From assembly GCA_021927905.1 (NCBI GenBank), contig BLLK01000049.1, forward strand, positions 115,073 to 179,072: a DNA stretch of 64,000 bases. The letters run 5' to 3'. Both the position numbers and the translations under genes were made by a program. This DNA comes from Chaetoceros tenuissimus. Its lineage: Eukaryota > Bacillariophyta > Thalassiosirophyceae > Chaetocerotales > Chaetocerotaceae. The stretch's first letter is position 1. The number at the start of each line of letters is the position of its first letter. The notes under the pieces are model-generated. The model saw only the letters and a program-made list of their open reading frames with translations, was not told the origin of the DNA and did not search any database. Below, in pieces: positions 41,848-51,523 of this stretch.

Positions 41848-42760
41848 TGAAACGTGAATATTGGCTCAGAGAAGGACTCAAAGAAGGGCTCAAAGAAAAC
41901 AATATCTCTATTTAGGACATTGATTTTGAAGAAATTTTCTGCTGCAATTTCATTGAAATGCCTCAAACATGTTGCAAATATGTTAGTCAACGACGGAGGG
42001 GTGATTCTAACAACCATTGATGTTACAGATGCTCCTGAAGAAGGCCGCCCAAATAAAGTTACATTCAGTGATACTACCAAGGGAAGAAACGACGATGATG
42101 ATGCTGTATCCCTTCATAACATTCGTGAAGTTGCAAGAACTGGTGAAGGATGGGCAACTTAAGTTGATTATGAAGCAGATAAACTTACTGTAGAAGAAGC
42201 GAAGGATCTCCTTGCGCAAGATAGCAGAAAGGTACTCTTTGTGATTCATGGATTTAATACTCCGGCCAGTTTCCATCTTCTTGACTGTACATTTGCAAAT
42301 GAGAAAGCGAAGAAGGTACAGATTGTGCCTATTTGCTGGCCATCTGAAGGAAAATTTTAGAAATGTTGAGCGATAAAGAAGAAGGAAAGGTTCATGTTAT
42401 TTATAACAAAAAAGATATTAGATTGGGACAGAGTAAGATTATGAACTTTCTTGAAGGTAAAAGATTGGGTGCATCTGGAGTAAGAATGGAAGCAAAGAAA
42501 AGATTCTTGGGTCTACGTTCTCTGTGAAGCGTATCAGATGATCACAAAGATAATATTGTGAATGTTGAGGCGACTGAAGAAGGATTTCTCTATGACGATG
42601 AGAAGGATCACAATTACCACTTTTAGAACAAAACTGTAGAGTACTACGATGAACATGCTTAGATGCAATTCACTGATACTTGCGAACGACATCCGCCAAT
42701 GAATAAAACATAGATTTTGAACAGACGATAGTTAGTTGACATTGGAATGAGAATAGATTT
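41848..42760 (+). pseudogene. Degraded DUF900-like alpha/beta hydrolase gene
   Basis: Reading frames that change at least twice carry family-like pieces in order: LVNDGGVILTTIDVTD, then KVLFVIHGFNTPASFHLL and PICWPSEG, which match the HGFN and WPS motifs of DUF900 alpha/beta hydrolases. After a frame change, GKVHVIYNKKDIRLGQSK and GKRLGASG match the later DUF900 motif. In-frame stops occur at 42160 (TAA), 42358 (TAG), 42525 (TGA), 42624, 42660, 42711 and 42729 (all TAG). The gene cannot make a full product. No flanking duplication is visible. Confidence 0.7.
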
Positions 42761-42824
42761 GGATATCTTTGCTTCTCAATGTACTTTTATTTAGTAAAGA
42801 ATTCTTTTATTTATACCATCTTCT

Positions 42825-45800
42825 TTATGCAATCATTTCCTCATTGAAGAACTTTACTAGACTCACATCTTCAGATAGACCCTTGCGTCTTCTTGTCTTG
42901 ATCAAAAAGTCTCTTGCTAAGCAATGAGGAGGACTTGGTTCCAACGGGTGAAGAATCACATTCTTATCCAAAGGATCACCTGGTACTACAGCCCAATGAT
43001 CAAATACAGAATGTACCATTGCCTGACCTTGAGTAAAAGTTCTCAAGTCAGTTTCAAATCCGAAACTATCCATTACCGGCAAAAATGCCTTGACTCTAAA
43101 GAAAGGAGATCCCGCGATAGGTCTATCTTGAACAATATGTCCACGTCTCTTGTTCAGTAGAGGACTAATTGCATCTACAATATCTCCCTGGCATTGAATC
43201 TCTAGTCTGTATACTGGCTCCATGAGTCTAGGTGCAGCTGTCAATAAAGACGAATGTACGACTCTTCTCGCCGTAGGAATGATTTGACCTGCACCTCTGT
43301 AGATTGGTTTATCCGCTAGCACAGTGTCCAATATCTTTAGCTTGGTAGAACGAACTGGTTCCTCACAGAGTGGACCTTCCCGCATAGCCCACTGGAAACC
43401 TTGAATGATTCCAGACTTGCAAGCATTGAGTAAAGATTTGTCAACCTCACTTGGCAAAGTATCATCCATTAAAATATTTGGTCCTCTCGAAACAGAATCT
43501 CCAAATGCCCAAACAGATCTTGCAGAGAGCAAATCCCAATCATATTTTTGTTGAAAGAAGCGTCCAATCTTTTTTGGATCCCAATCAATATTCACCTTTC
43601 CAGCTTCAAGTTGCTCCGCAAGTCCTTCGTCAAGAGGCTCCGAGATCATTGTCAACTTGTTTCGTTTGTTTGCAGTCTCTGCAAAACACTTGATGTTACT
43701 CGTCTCCACTACAGTCTCTCTGAATCCAACGACTGGATCAGCTACCTTGATTTCAATATCCGAATACACATGTCTCAAGTCATGCATGACACAGTCCAAA
43801 TACATTTCTCCAGTACCAAATAGGACGTGCTCTCCACTTTCTTCTACTCTGGTACGAACCATTGGATAAGATTTCGAAACACGTCTCAAACCTTCCACCA
43901 TTTTTGGTAGATCAGATGGATTCAAAGGTTCCACCGACAACTTCATGACAGCTTCACCTCCCGCTTGCGTAAATCGAAGCGGTTTAAAAATTTCCAAATC
44001 CCGTTCTGTATCAAAATCATTCTTGGCAGAAGTAATTGTCGCAGTTTTGAGAATATTTGAATCCACTCCATCCAACAAAACCCAACTTCCAGCTTTTCCC
44101 ATGGAAACTTCCGTTTCATATCTTCCCCTTGGCAAAGAAACTTTTTCCACAGTCGCAAATGCCATATCTTCATCATCTTCCGGTGAATATCCTTCTCCCA
44201 TGACTTTCACTTTATCTCCCGCCTTGACCGTTCCACTGTATATTCTTCCAAGCGCAGAATAGGAATGTCCCGAGGTTGTAGATTGCGCATCATGTTTTGG
44301 ATACAGTTTGGTGACGTGAATCATGAGCGGTCCATTCGGATTGGTTTTCAGCATTGACTTCGCAATAGAAGTATTGAGTGCACCGGTATAATGCCGAGAT
44401 ACTTTTCCAACTGCCGCAGCGGTAGGTGTTGGACTGTAGAAATAAAAAGGAGAAGAAATGGTGTGAGACAAAAAACACATGCAATTCAATCCGATCCAAT
44501 TCGCACTCTTTTGACTTACATATTTTTAATCATCAAGTCCACAAATCCACTACTCCCTTGCATAAATTTCTCCATGACATGTTGAATCAATACTGAAGAA
44601 CTCGCTCTCAAAACATCTTTACTCAAATGAATCCCAACGGACCTCAAAACTTTACTCACATCCTTTTCGGATTCTCCCAAACATGCCGCATATAGTTTGT
44701 AAATTGGTCCAAGTACAAATGTCGAAAAGGTACGTTGTACCTTTGGCGTATCTTCTGTAGGGATACAATCACTCAGTTTCTTTTTAAATTTCAATGAGGT
44801 AGGATCCAAATAACATTCTCCCCACAATCTATTGGTAAATTCTTCCAGAGAAAGATTTTTCCCCAGGACATGTTTTTGATTTGTGTAGTCATACAAGAAT
44901 CCAGATTCTACATCACTATCCTCCTCCTCATCTTCGTCCATGACACTCTCGACATGATCAAGGTACATACCCGCCATCCCCTCCAATGTCAAAATCCAAC
45001 CATGCTTGGCACTACTCAAAATAACATTTTTCCTCAGATCCAATTTCGGATATTTCCCATTCCCATGAACTCTCACGAATAAATTCAATTCTTCCAACAA
45101 ATGTCTGATTTTATAGTAAGAATCCTCCAATGAAAGTTTCAAATCTACAATCAATCGATCCATTTTATTCAAACATACAGTGAATGGTAAACCATACTGT
45201 ATAACTTGTTTCAATAAAAGTTCATCATGCAAAGTGATTCCTTCCACTACATCCAACACAAGTAAAACTCCATCCGATAAAGCCATTGTCGAAACGGATT
45301 CATCGTGAAATTGAATATGTCCGGGATTATCCAATAATGTAAATGCATACGATTTGGATTTGTAACTGGAATTCATGGACAGAGTCATGGCCGTCGATTT
45401 CAAACTCAATTGTTTCTCCTGTTCCAATAAAGTGGTATCGGTATAGTTCTTGACTTGCATCGAGTGTTGCAAATTCGCCTGGATCAATACATCCACCAGA
45501 CTAGTTTTACCCGAATGTAAATTCCCCACTAAGGCAATACCACGGGTTAAATAAGAATTGAATGCCAATTGAGTCAAGTAGTCATCTTCCACTCCAAACT
45601 CCAATTCCCCTTTGTCTCCCAAAGAAGTAATATTTTGAGGTTCCGGTGGCATAATCGGTTCGGAAATGTCCATGGTATCTTCATCTAAAATGGCAGTTGT
45701 GACTTGATCACCATAGATGGTGGAAGCGGATGGATAATGGACTTTATCTTCATGCAATACAATGGCGGATGATGGATCGACTGGTTCTGGATATTCATTG

Positions 45801-45970
45801 GAAGTTTCAGTAGTTTCAATTTGCATTTCGGAAATGTTGGAATCGTCATCTTCTGGAATAGACTCTTCTTCTTCTTCTTCTTCAGAACTCGATTCCTCAT
45901 CGGAGGACTCGAGTTCTGGTCCAATGTAATTTCCAAATTCATCATACAAGTCTTGATCTGCTGATGACAT
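42825..45970 (-). CDS. EFTUD2: U5 snRNP GTPase Snu114/EFTUD2, two exons, 1019 aa
   Basis: Exons 44520-45970 and 42825-44433 join in frame at the family's VxHIPSP position (here IKN-IPTPTA). The acidic N-terminus starts with LYDEFGNYIGPEL, the diagnostic opening of Snu114. G-domain motifs are GNLHSGKT (149-156), DNPGH (214-218, usually DTPGH) and NKMD (268-271). EF-2-like domains II-V follow, with RGAGQIIPTARRV and RRGHIVQDRPIAGSPFF near the end. The protein controls spliceosome activation and disassembly through Brr2 and Prp8. Length matches the family (about 970-1010). An Asp/Glu-rich insert (DEDEEEDSD, about 345-353) interrupts the region after the G domain. Confidence 0.95.
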
Positions 45971-46425
45971 TATTAAAAAGTGCTTGTAGGTAGTGTTAGT
46001 AGGTGTGATGCTAAAGGTGATATTAGGATAAGAGAGAGAGACAAGAACTGACTACTCTTATTAATTAATGAATGAATAGAAGTAATGAAATAAATAAGAA
46101 ACTCTTGAAGATACACCACCACCAACATACAAACATACCTAGCTAGCCATACAAATCAGTGGCTACCAACACAACATGCAAAAAACGGTGAACACAAGAT
46201 GTGTATTACAAAAGACACTTTTTACTGTCATAAAGAGCCTATTAGGTCTTATAAAATGATAATGACATCATGTATAATCTTGAATTAAAATGAAATTAGT
46301 CTTTCTATGAATTTATATACTATAGACAGTACATACCTAGACTGGGACATGTCCATTTTGTCATCTCGCTTGCGTTGAAGGATAGAAGAAGCAGATGTTT
46401 TATCTACAGTGTTTTGTTTTGTAGG
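45971..46425. other. Region upstream of Snu114, up to the repeat boundary
   Basis: Presumed Snu114 promoter. A minus-strand open frame here (46285-46566) crosses the G/C-rich minisatellite and has no recognisable content, so I do not call it a gene. Confidence 0.35.
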
Positions 46426-46540
46426 GGTAGCGGTGGGTGATAGCTGGAACGGGTGGGAAATAGCTGGGAAGTCAGTCCCAGGAGGTGAAGGTGGTGGATA
46501 GCTGGGAAGGTGGAGAATAGCTGGAAACCAGCTATTTCCC
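46426..46540 (+). repeat. Minisatellite-like G-rich block at the left end of the palindrome
   Basis: The block contains four near-copies of (G/A)ATAGCTGG at 46439, 46459, 46497 and 46516, separated by G-rich sequence, followed by the inverted CCAGCTATT. The first 58 bases (46426-46483) lie just outside the palindrome and recur exactly at its centre (48019-48076). The rest (from 46484) is the tip of the left arm. Confidence 0.7.
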
Positions 46541-48017
46541 TCCAGTTCCTCTCTTTTTATTGTCAAAAACTAATTTAGATGGTACACATAAGTTTCTGTT
46601 CCGTTGTGTCTTGTAAAGATCTTATCCTCCAACGGCTGCTTTATTATTTCCACATCTCCTATTCAACCAATTATATTATATGTAGCTTTGCGTCAGCGAA
46701 TGTTGACCAAATTCAAATGAATAGTTAGTGACTGTTGGTGACTTCTGACCTCACTAAGCGGCATGTTCGGTACCCAGGCATATCCCCGCGATAGTGTATA
46801 TGCGTCGTAATGGGTATGATAGGTTGGCGGATGCGATGTCGATAGTGGATTCTCTTTGTTTTGCTTTTACCATTTCACTACCATCAATCTTTTGTGAACG
46901 ATAGAGTGATTTCATATATGAAATAGGAGCTCCTGTCCCCCTTTTGTTTCTCTAGGAATCCACTTGAGTTATACGTACATAAAGAGATAGACACACTTTG
47001 ACGGCATGAAGCTCCAGATAGACGTATGGATACGCTTAATTTCATGAGAGATATGCATGCTTGGATGACATGAAGTTACAGCTACACATATAAATAGGCT
47101 ATGAAAACACATGGCTAGACAAGGAACGAGAAGAGCTACTCAGCAGATATATTGTTACAATTATTGGATTCTAAATTGATTACACGTCGACCACAGGCTA
47201 TTTCAAGATATATTTGAATAAGGAAAAGAGCATAAGACACATGTATAGCTATAGATGGACTTGAATATCGGTGAAATATTTCTTGCTCTGATCGCAATGC
47301 GCTCTAGTTACATGGAAAGGTGTAGATTGATGAGGTATAAATACGGATTTGGATTGTAACATCAAGTCACAAAATTGCATTTGAAATGCTAGTGATCCCG
47401 AGCTAAAGGTGAAGAATCTTGTGGAGTATCTTTTTGATCATAATAAGTTAGAGGACTTTGTGAATAGTTTCGAAGGTGTAGATGGGTCTTTCAAGCCGAA
47501 CAGCTTTGCTTCGAGGGCTTCTAATGGTTCTTTTCGTGGAAAGTACCTGCTTGGGAATGGGCTTCCTCAGAAGATTTCGAAGAATGTTCTCTATTTGACT
47601 ATGTTTATTCTGGAGATTTCATCGAGAAAAAGTGTACCAACTAGTTTTGGTTTTATGCTTATTGGGGTTCAAAGAGTACGCTGTATGCAGTTTCAAAACT
47701 GGATGGATGACAAAGGATGGACTATGGTCCAGGGATGATTTGTTGCTTTACGCAGCTCAAGATAGCCTCATGTCAATACCAATTGTATATCACAAGAGAA
47801 GCTGGAGTCCGACCAAGGTAGCAATGGTATTAGTATGCAAGGGTAGCAATGGAGATCGATTAGAAATAGCAATAGAAGTAGAAGAGGTAACTCGTAGAGT
47901 CGCGTAAGTAAAGAAGAATAAGTAGTAAACTTCTATTTGCACATCTGTCCGTTGTAAGTTGCCGTTGATATTTAATACATAAGATTCACACATAATTAGC
48001 CAGTCAATGTCCTGGGA
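46484..48017 (+). repeat. Left arm of a 3.1 kb inverted repeat
   Basis: This 1534-base segment is the reverse complement of 48069-49602; base x pairs with 96086 minus x. Every stretch I compared by eye (outer tips, several 60-base internal blocks and the inner ends) matched without a difference. The arm starts GGTGAAGGTGGTGGATAG and ends CCAGTCAATGTCCTGGGA. It holds a short exonuclease-like coding remnant. No target-site duplication is visible outside the arms. Confidence 0.92.
47409..47907 (+). pseudogene. Fragment of a possible DEDDy 3'-5' exonuclease domain (left copy)
   Basis: Two overlapping frames carry coding-like sequence: one from 47409 to 47738, and a second covering about 47598-47907. 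The second contains SRDDLLLYAAQDSLMSIPIV, which resembles the Exo III motif (YxxxD, usually QxxYAAxDAxxxxxIY) of RNase D/WRN-type exonucleases. The upstream active-site motifs are not recognisable, so if the call is right it is a truncated, frame-broken remnant. An identical copy lies on the opposite arm. Confidence 0.35.
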
Positions 48018-48068
48018 CGGTAGCGGTGGGTGATAGCTGGAACGGGTGGGAAATAGCTGGGAAGTCAG
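48018..48068 (+). repeat. 51-base spacer at the palindrome centre
   Basis: The unpaired centre between the arms. From 48019 it is identical to the sequence flanking the left arm (46426 onward), and the identity runs 8 bases into the right arm, giving a 58-base direct repeat 1593 bases apart. Confidence 0.9.
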
Positions 48069-49602
48069 TCCCAGGACATTGACTGGCTAATTATGTGTGA
48101 ATCTTATGTATTAAATATCAACGGCAACTTACAACGGACAGATGTGCAAATAGAAGTTTACTACTTATTCTTCTTTACTTACGCGACTCTACGAGTTACC
48201 TCTTCTACTTCTATTGCTATTTCTAATCGATCTCCATTGCTACCCTTGCATACTAATACCATTGCTACCTTGGTCGGACTCCAGCTTCTCTTGTGATATA
48301 CAATTGGTATTGACATGAGGCTATCTTGAGCTGCGTAAAGCAACAAATCATCCCTGGACCATAGTCCATCCTTTGTCATCCATCCAGTTTTGAAACTGCA
48401 TACAGCGTACTCTTTGAACCCCAATAAGCATAAAACCAAAACTAGTTGGTACACTTTTTCTCGATGAAATCTCCAGAATAAACATAGTCAAATAGAGAAC
48501 ATTCTTCGAAATCTTCTGAGGAAGCCCATTCCCAAGCAGGTACTTTCCACGAAAAGAACCATTAGAAGCCCTCGAAGCAAAGCTGTTCGGCTTGAAAGAC
48601 CCATCTACACCTTCGAAACTATTCACAAAGTCCTCTAACTTATTATGATCAAAAAGATACTCCACAAGATTCTTCACCTTTAGCTCGGGATCACTAGCAT
48701 TTCAAATGCAATTTTGTGACTTGATGTTACAATCCAAATCCGTATTTATACCTCATCAATCTACACCTTTCCATGTAACTAGAGCGCATTGCGATCAGAG
48801 CAAGAAATATTTCACCGATATTCAAGTCCATCTATAGCTATACATGTGTCTTATGCTCTTTTCCTTATTCAAATATATCTTGAAATAGCCTGTGGTCGAC
48901 GTGTAATCAATTTAGAATCCAATAATTGTAACAATATATCTGCTGAGTAGCTCTTCTCGTTCCTTGTCTAGCCATGTGTTTTCATAGCCTATTTATATGT
49001 GTAGCTGTAACTTCATGTCATCCAAGCATGCATATCTCTCATGAAATTAAGCGTATCCATACGTCTATCTGGAGCTTCATGCCGTCAAAGTGTGTCTATC
49101 TCTTTATGTACGTATAACTCAAGTGGATTCCTAGAGAAACAAAAGGGGGACAGGAGCTCCTATTTCATATATGAAATCACTCTATCGTTCACAAAAGATT
49201 GATGGTAGTGAAATGGTAAAAGCAAAACAAAGAGAATCCACTATCGACATCGCATCCGCCAACCTATCATACCCATTACGACGCATATACACTATCGCGG
49301 GGATATGCCTGGGTACCGAACATGCCGCTTAGTGAGGTCAGAAGTCACCAACAGTCACTAACTATTCATTTGAATTTGGTCAACATTCGCTGACGCAAAG
49401 CTACATATAATATAATTGGTTGAATAGGAGATGTGGAAATAATAAAGCAGCCGTTGGAGGATAAGATCTTTACAAGACACAACGGAACAGAAACTTATGT
49501 GTACCATCTAAATTAGTTTTTGACAATAAAAAGAGAGGAACTGGAGGGAAATAGCTGGTTTCCAGCTATTCTCCACCTTCCCAGCTATCCACCACCTTCA
49601 CC
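48069..49602 (-). repeat. Right arm of the 3.1 kb inverted repeat
   Basis: Reverse complement of 46484-48017. It ends CTATCCACCACCTTCACC at 49602, directly before unrelated single-copy-looking sequence. The 58-base block present outside the left arm is absent here, so the structure is not symmetric beyond the arms. Confidence 0.92.
48179..48677 (-). pseudogene. Fragment of a possible DEDDy 3'-5' exonuclease domain (right copy)
   Basis: The mirror image of the fragment at 47409-47907, with the same two broken frames and the same LYAAQDS motif. It is listed separately because it is a second physical copy; the two appear identical. Confidence 0.35.
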
Positions 49603-49802
49603 GAAGCAGAGGTAAGGTGCACACTGTCACTATGGTAAGGTACCCTACAGAAGTAGTACAGAGCATGTAGTACTTCTCTAGTTTCCTCACCTCTCTCATC
49701 TCTTCATTCTCATCAGCTAGTTTGTGGTTGTCTTCAGTAGAAGCATCCAATAGCAGCTCAACTTATCCTAAAGCCTTCTAACAAACACACTAACAAACAA
49801 CA

Positions 49803-51194
49803 ATGAGAGGCTCACTCACTAAGTCAGCCACAGGGGGAAGCACCAACATGGTCAACCTCCGTCGACACAATCTCGCACTCAAGGCACAAAACGAAGCTCA
49901 ACAAAAGAAACTACAAAAGGCTCAACAAAACAAAGCCAAACGGGCTGCTGATAAAAATACCATTCAAAAAAAGTCATCCGATATCAATCATGAATTTAAA
50001 GATCATGCAATTCAAGAAGAAGAATCGATAGAACTTTTAGAAGACAATTATCAACAAACCAAGTTGGGAATGTTTCTCAAAATCATTGATCCATTCATGA
50101 TTTTTTTAATTGTAGTCAATTCCATTCAAATGGGACTTGGTACCTTTCATTTCGTGACTAGTAACCCAAGCTTGGAGAAGAAATTCGAAACGGCCGATCT
50201 TGCCTTTTTGATTATCTTTACTGTCGAAATAATCTTGGCCATGGCACACTATCTACGAATTGACAGGTTTGACTTTACCACTCTCAAATTCAAGAAACTC
50301 TTTGAGGAGGAACAACTTGAGAGAAAGCAGAATATACCCTGGATCACATTTGATGCTTTGGTAATCATCTTTTCATGGGCATTCTTGAGTATGAGTATTA
50401 TACGTGCCTTTCGTATCTTTCGTGCACTACGATTGATTTCTAAATTTGAATCCATGAGAGGCATCGTCAATGCATTGGCGGCGGTTGGATATAAAATGCT
50501 CATGGTCGTCTTTTTAACAGTGGTACTATTCATTATATTTGGAGTAGGATGTACCATCATGTTTGGCGATTTGTACAAGGAAGGATTGACAGAATTTGAT
50601 TATTTCGGATCCATTGATAAATCATTCCTGACGTTATTTCAATTAATGTGTTTTGACAATTGGCATGAACCGGCTAGAGATGTCATGAATACCTATTGGT
50701 GGTCATGGATCATCTTTGTTTTGTTTGTCATCTTTAGTGGGTTCGTAGTTGCCAACCTTGTCATTGCAATCATTTGTGATTCACTCATTACCATGAATCA
50801 ACAAAAAGTTTTGGATAAACAACAAAAGGAATATGAAGAAGAACGAGAAAGGGCGAAAAATAATCGGAGATTGGAATTGCAGAGTTTTCGGATGCCTAGT
50901 CGGAGGGATAGTCTCAAGAGTTTGAATACTACTTCTAGTTTTAAAACAGTCATGGATTATGAAATTGAATTGGAACAGAAATTGGAAGAATACTTGGATG
51001 AACAGGAAGAATTCTTGGATGTGGTTGCGCAATTGAGGGATATTTTGGAAGAAGTGATGGAGAATCCACCTTCGGAAAAAATTAAAAATGATATTGTACG
51101 GGTCTTTGAGAGTTGTTCGCCATTGGGGAGTTTTGTGGGACAACAGTCATTTCGGAATTTTGGAGTCAGGAGGAGCGGTAGTAGTCAGAAATAA
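49803..51194 (+). CDS. Single-domain voltage-gated cation channel (EukCat/NaChBac-like), 463 aa
   Basis: One exon encoding a single six-helix channel unit: S1 about 95-115, S2 130-150, S3 178-197, S4 198-218 with four regularly spaced Arg (IIRAFRIFRALRLISKF), S5 228-256, pore loop 270-290 with filter region FQLMCFDNW, S6 298-330. Such one-domain channels assemble as tetramers; diatom EukCat channels of this layout carry Na+/Ca2+ and support fast action potentials. The basic N-terminus is coiled-coil-like (residues 25-55) and the C-terminus has another coiled coil (about 330-400). The start lies 200 bases right of the palindrome. Confidence 0.8.
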   Translation: MRGSLTKSATGGSTNMVNLRRHNLALKAQNEAQQKKLQKAQQNKAKRAADKNTIQKKSSDINHEFKDHAIQEEESIELLEDNYQQTKLGMFLKIIDPFMIFLIVVNSIQMGLGTFHFVTSNPSLEKKFETADLAFLIIFTVEIILAMAHYLRIDRFDFTTLKFKKLFEEEQLERKQNIPWITFDALVIIFSWAFLSMSIIRAFRIFRALRLISKFESMRGIVNALAAVGYKMLMVVFLTVVLFIIFGVGCTIMFGDLYKEGLTEFDYFGSIDKSFLTLFQLMCFDNWHEPARDVMNTYWWSWIIFVLFVIFSGFVVANLVIAIICDSLITMNQQKVLDKQQKEYEEERERAKNNRRLELQSFRMPSRRDSLKSLNTTSSFKTVMDYEIELEQKLEEYLDEQEEFLDVVAQLRDILEEVMENPPSEKIKNDIVRVFESCSPLGSFVGQQSFRNFGVRRSGSSQK

Positions 51195-51523
51195 ATGAGT
51201 AAGGGTGTGATAAGCGGAAGCGAGTGAAGCTAAGAGCGCGAGTGTGAGTGAGCCTCGAACGGAGCGGAGCGGAGTCATTACTGTGTTTCCAACTGAGTTA
51301 CAGTCAATGCTACATTTTTGGCGGATATGATTTAGATGCGGATACGAATATGTATCGGAAGGTAGTGAAAGACATTTTGAATGGAAGTGAAAGGCTATCA
51401 TAATAAGATAGCATGTCTAAGTAAATAAAATATAAAGAACATAATTTTGAAATCTACAGTAGTACAAAGGACTACTAGACCTAGTCTCTATATTATATAG
51501 CTTCACCACCACTACCATGTTTA
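51195..51523. other. Short convergent intergenic region
   Basis: Lies between the 3' ends of the channel gene and the NFU gene. No feature beyond AT-rich 3' flanks is seen. Confidence 0.3.

Noticed and set aside
41854-42162. Intact 102-residue protein in the hydrolase region
   Set aside because: The first part is in a different frame from conserved upstream sequence and the DUF900 motifs continue past its stop, so it is a pseudogene piece.
46285-46566. Pro-rich 93-codon minus-strand frame at the palindrome boundary
   Set aside because: It is a translation of the G-rich minisatellite and has no homology I recognise.
46484-49602. Palindrome as a classical DNA transposon with terminal inverted repeats
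   Set aside because: The arms fill the whole element, no transposase is encoded, and I see no target-site duplication at 46483/49603.
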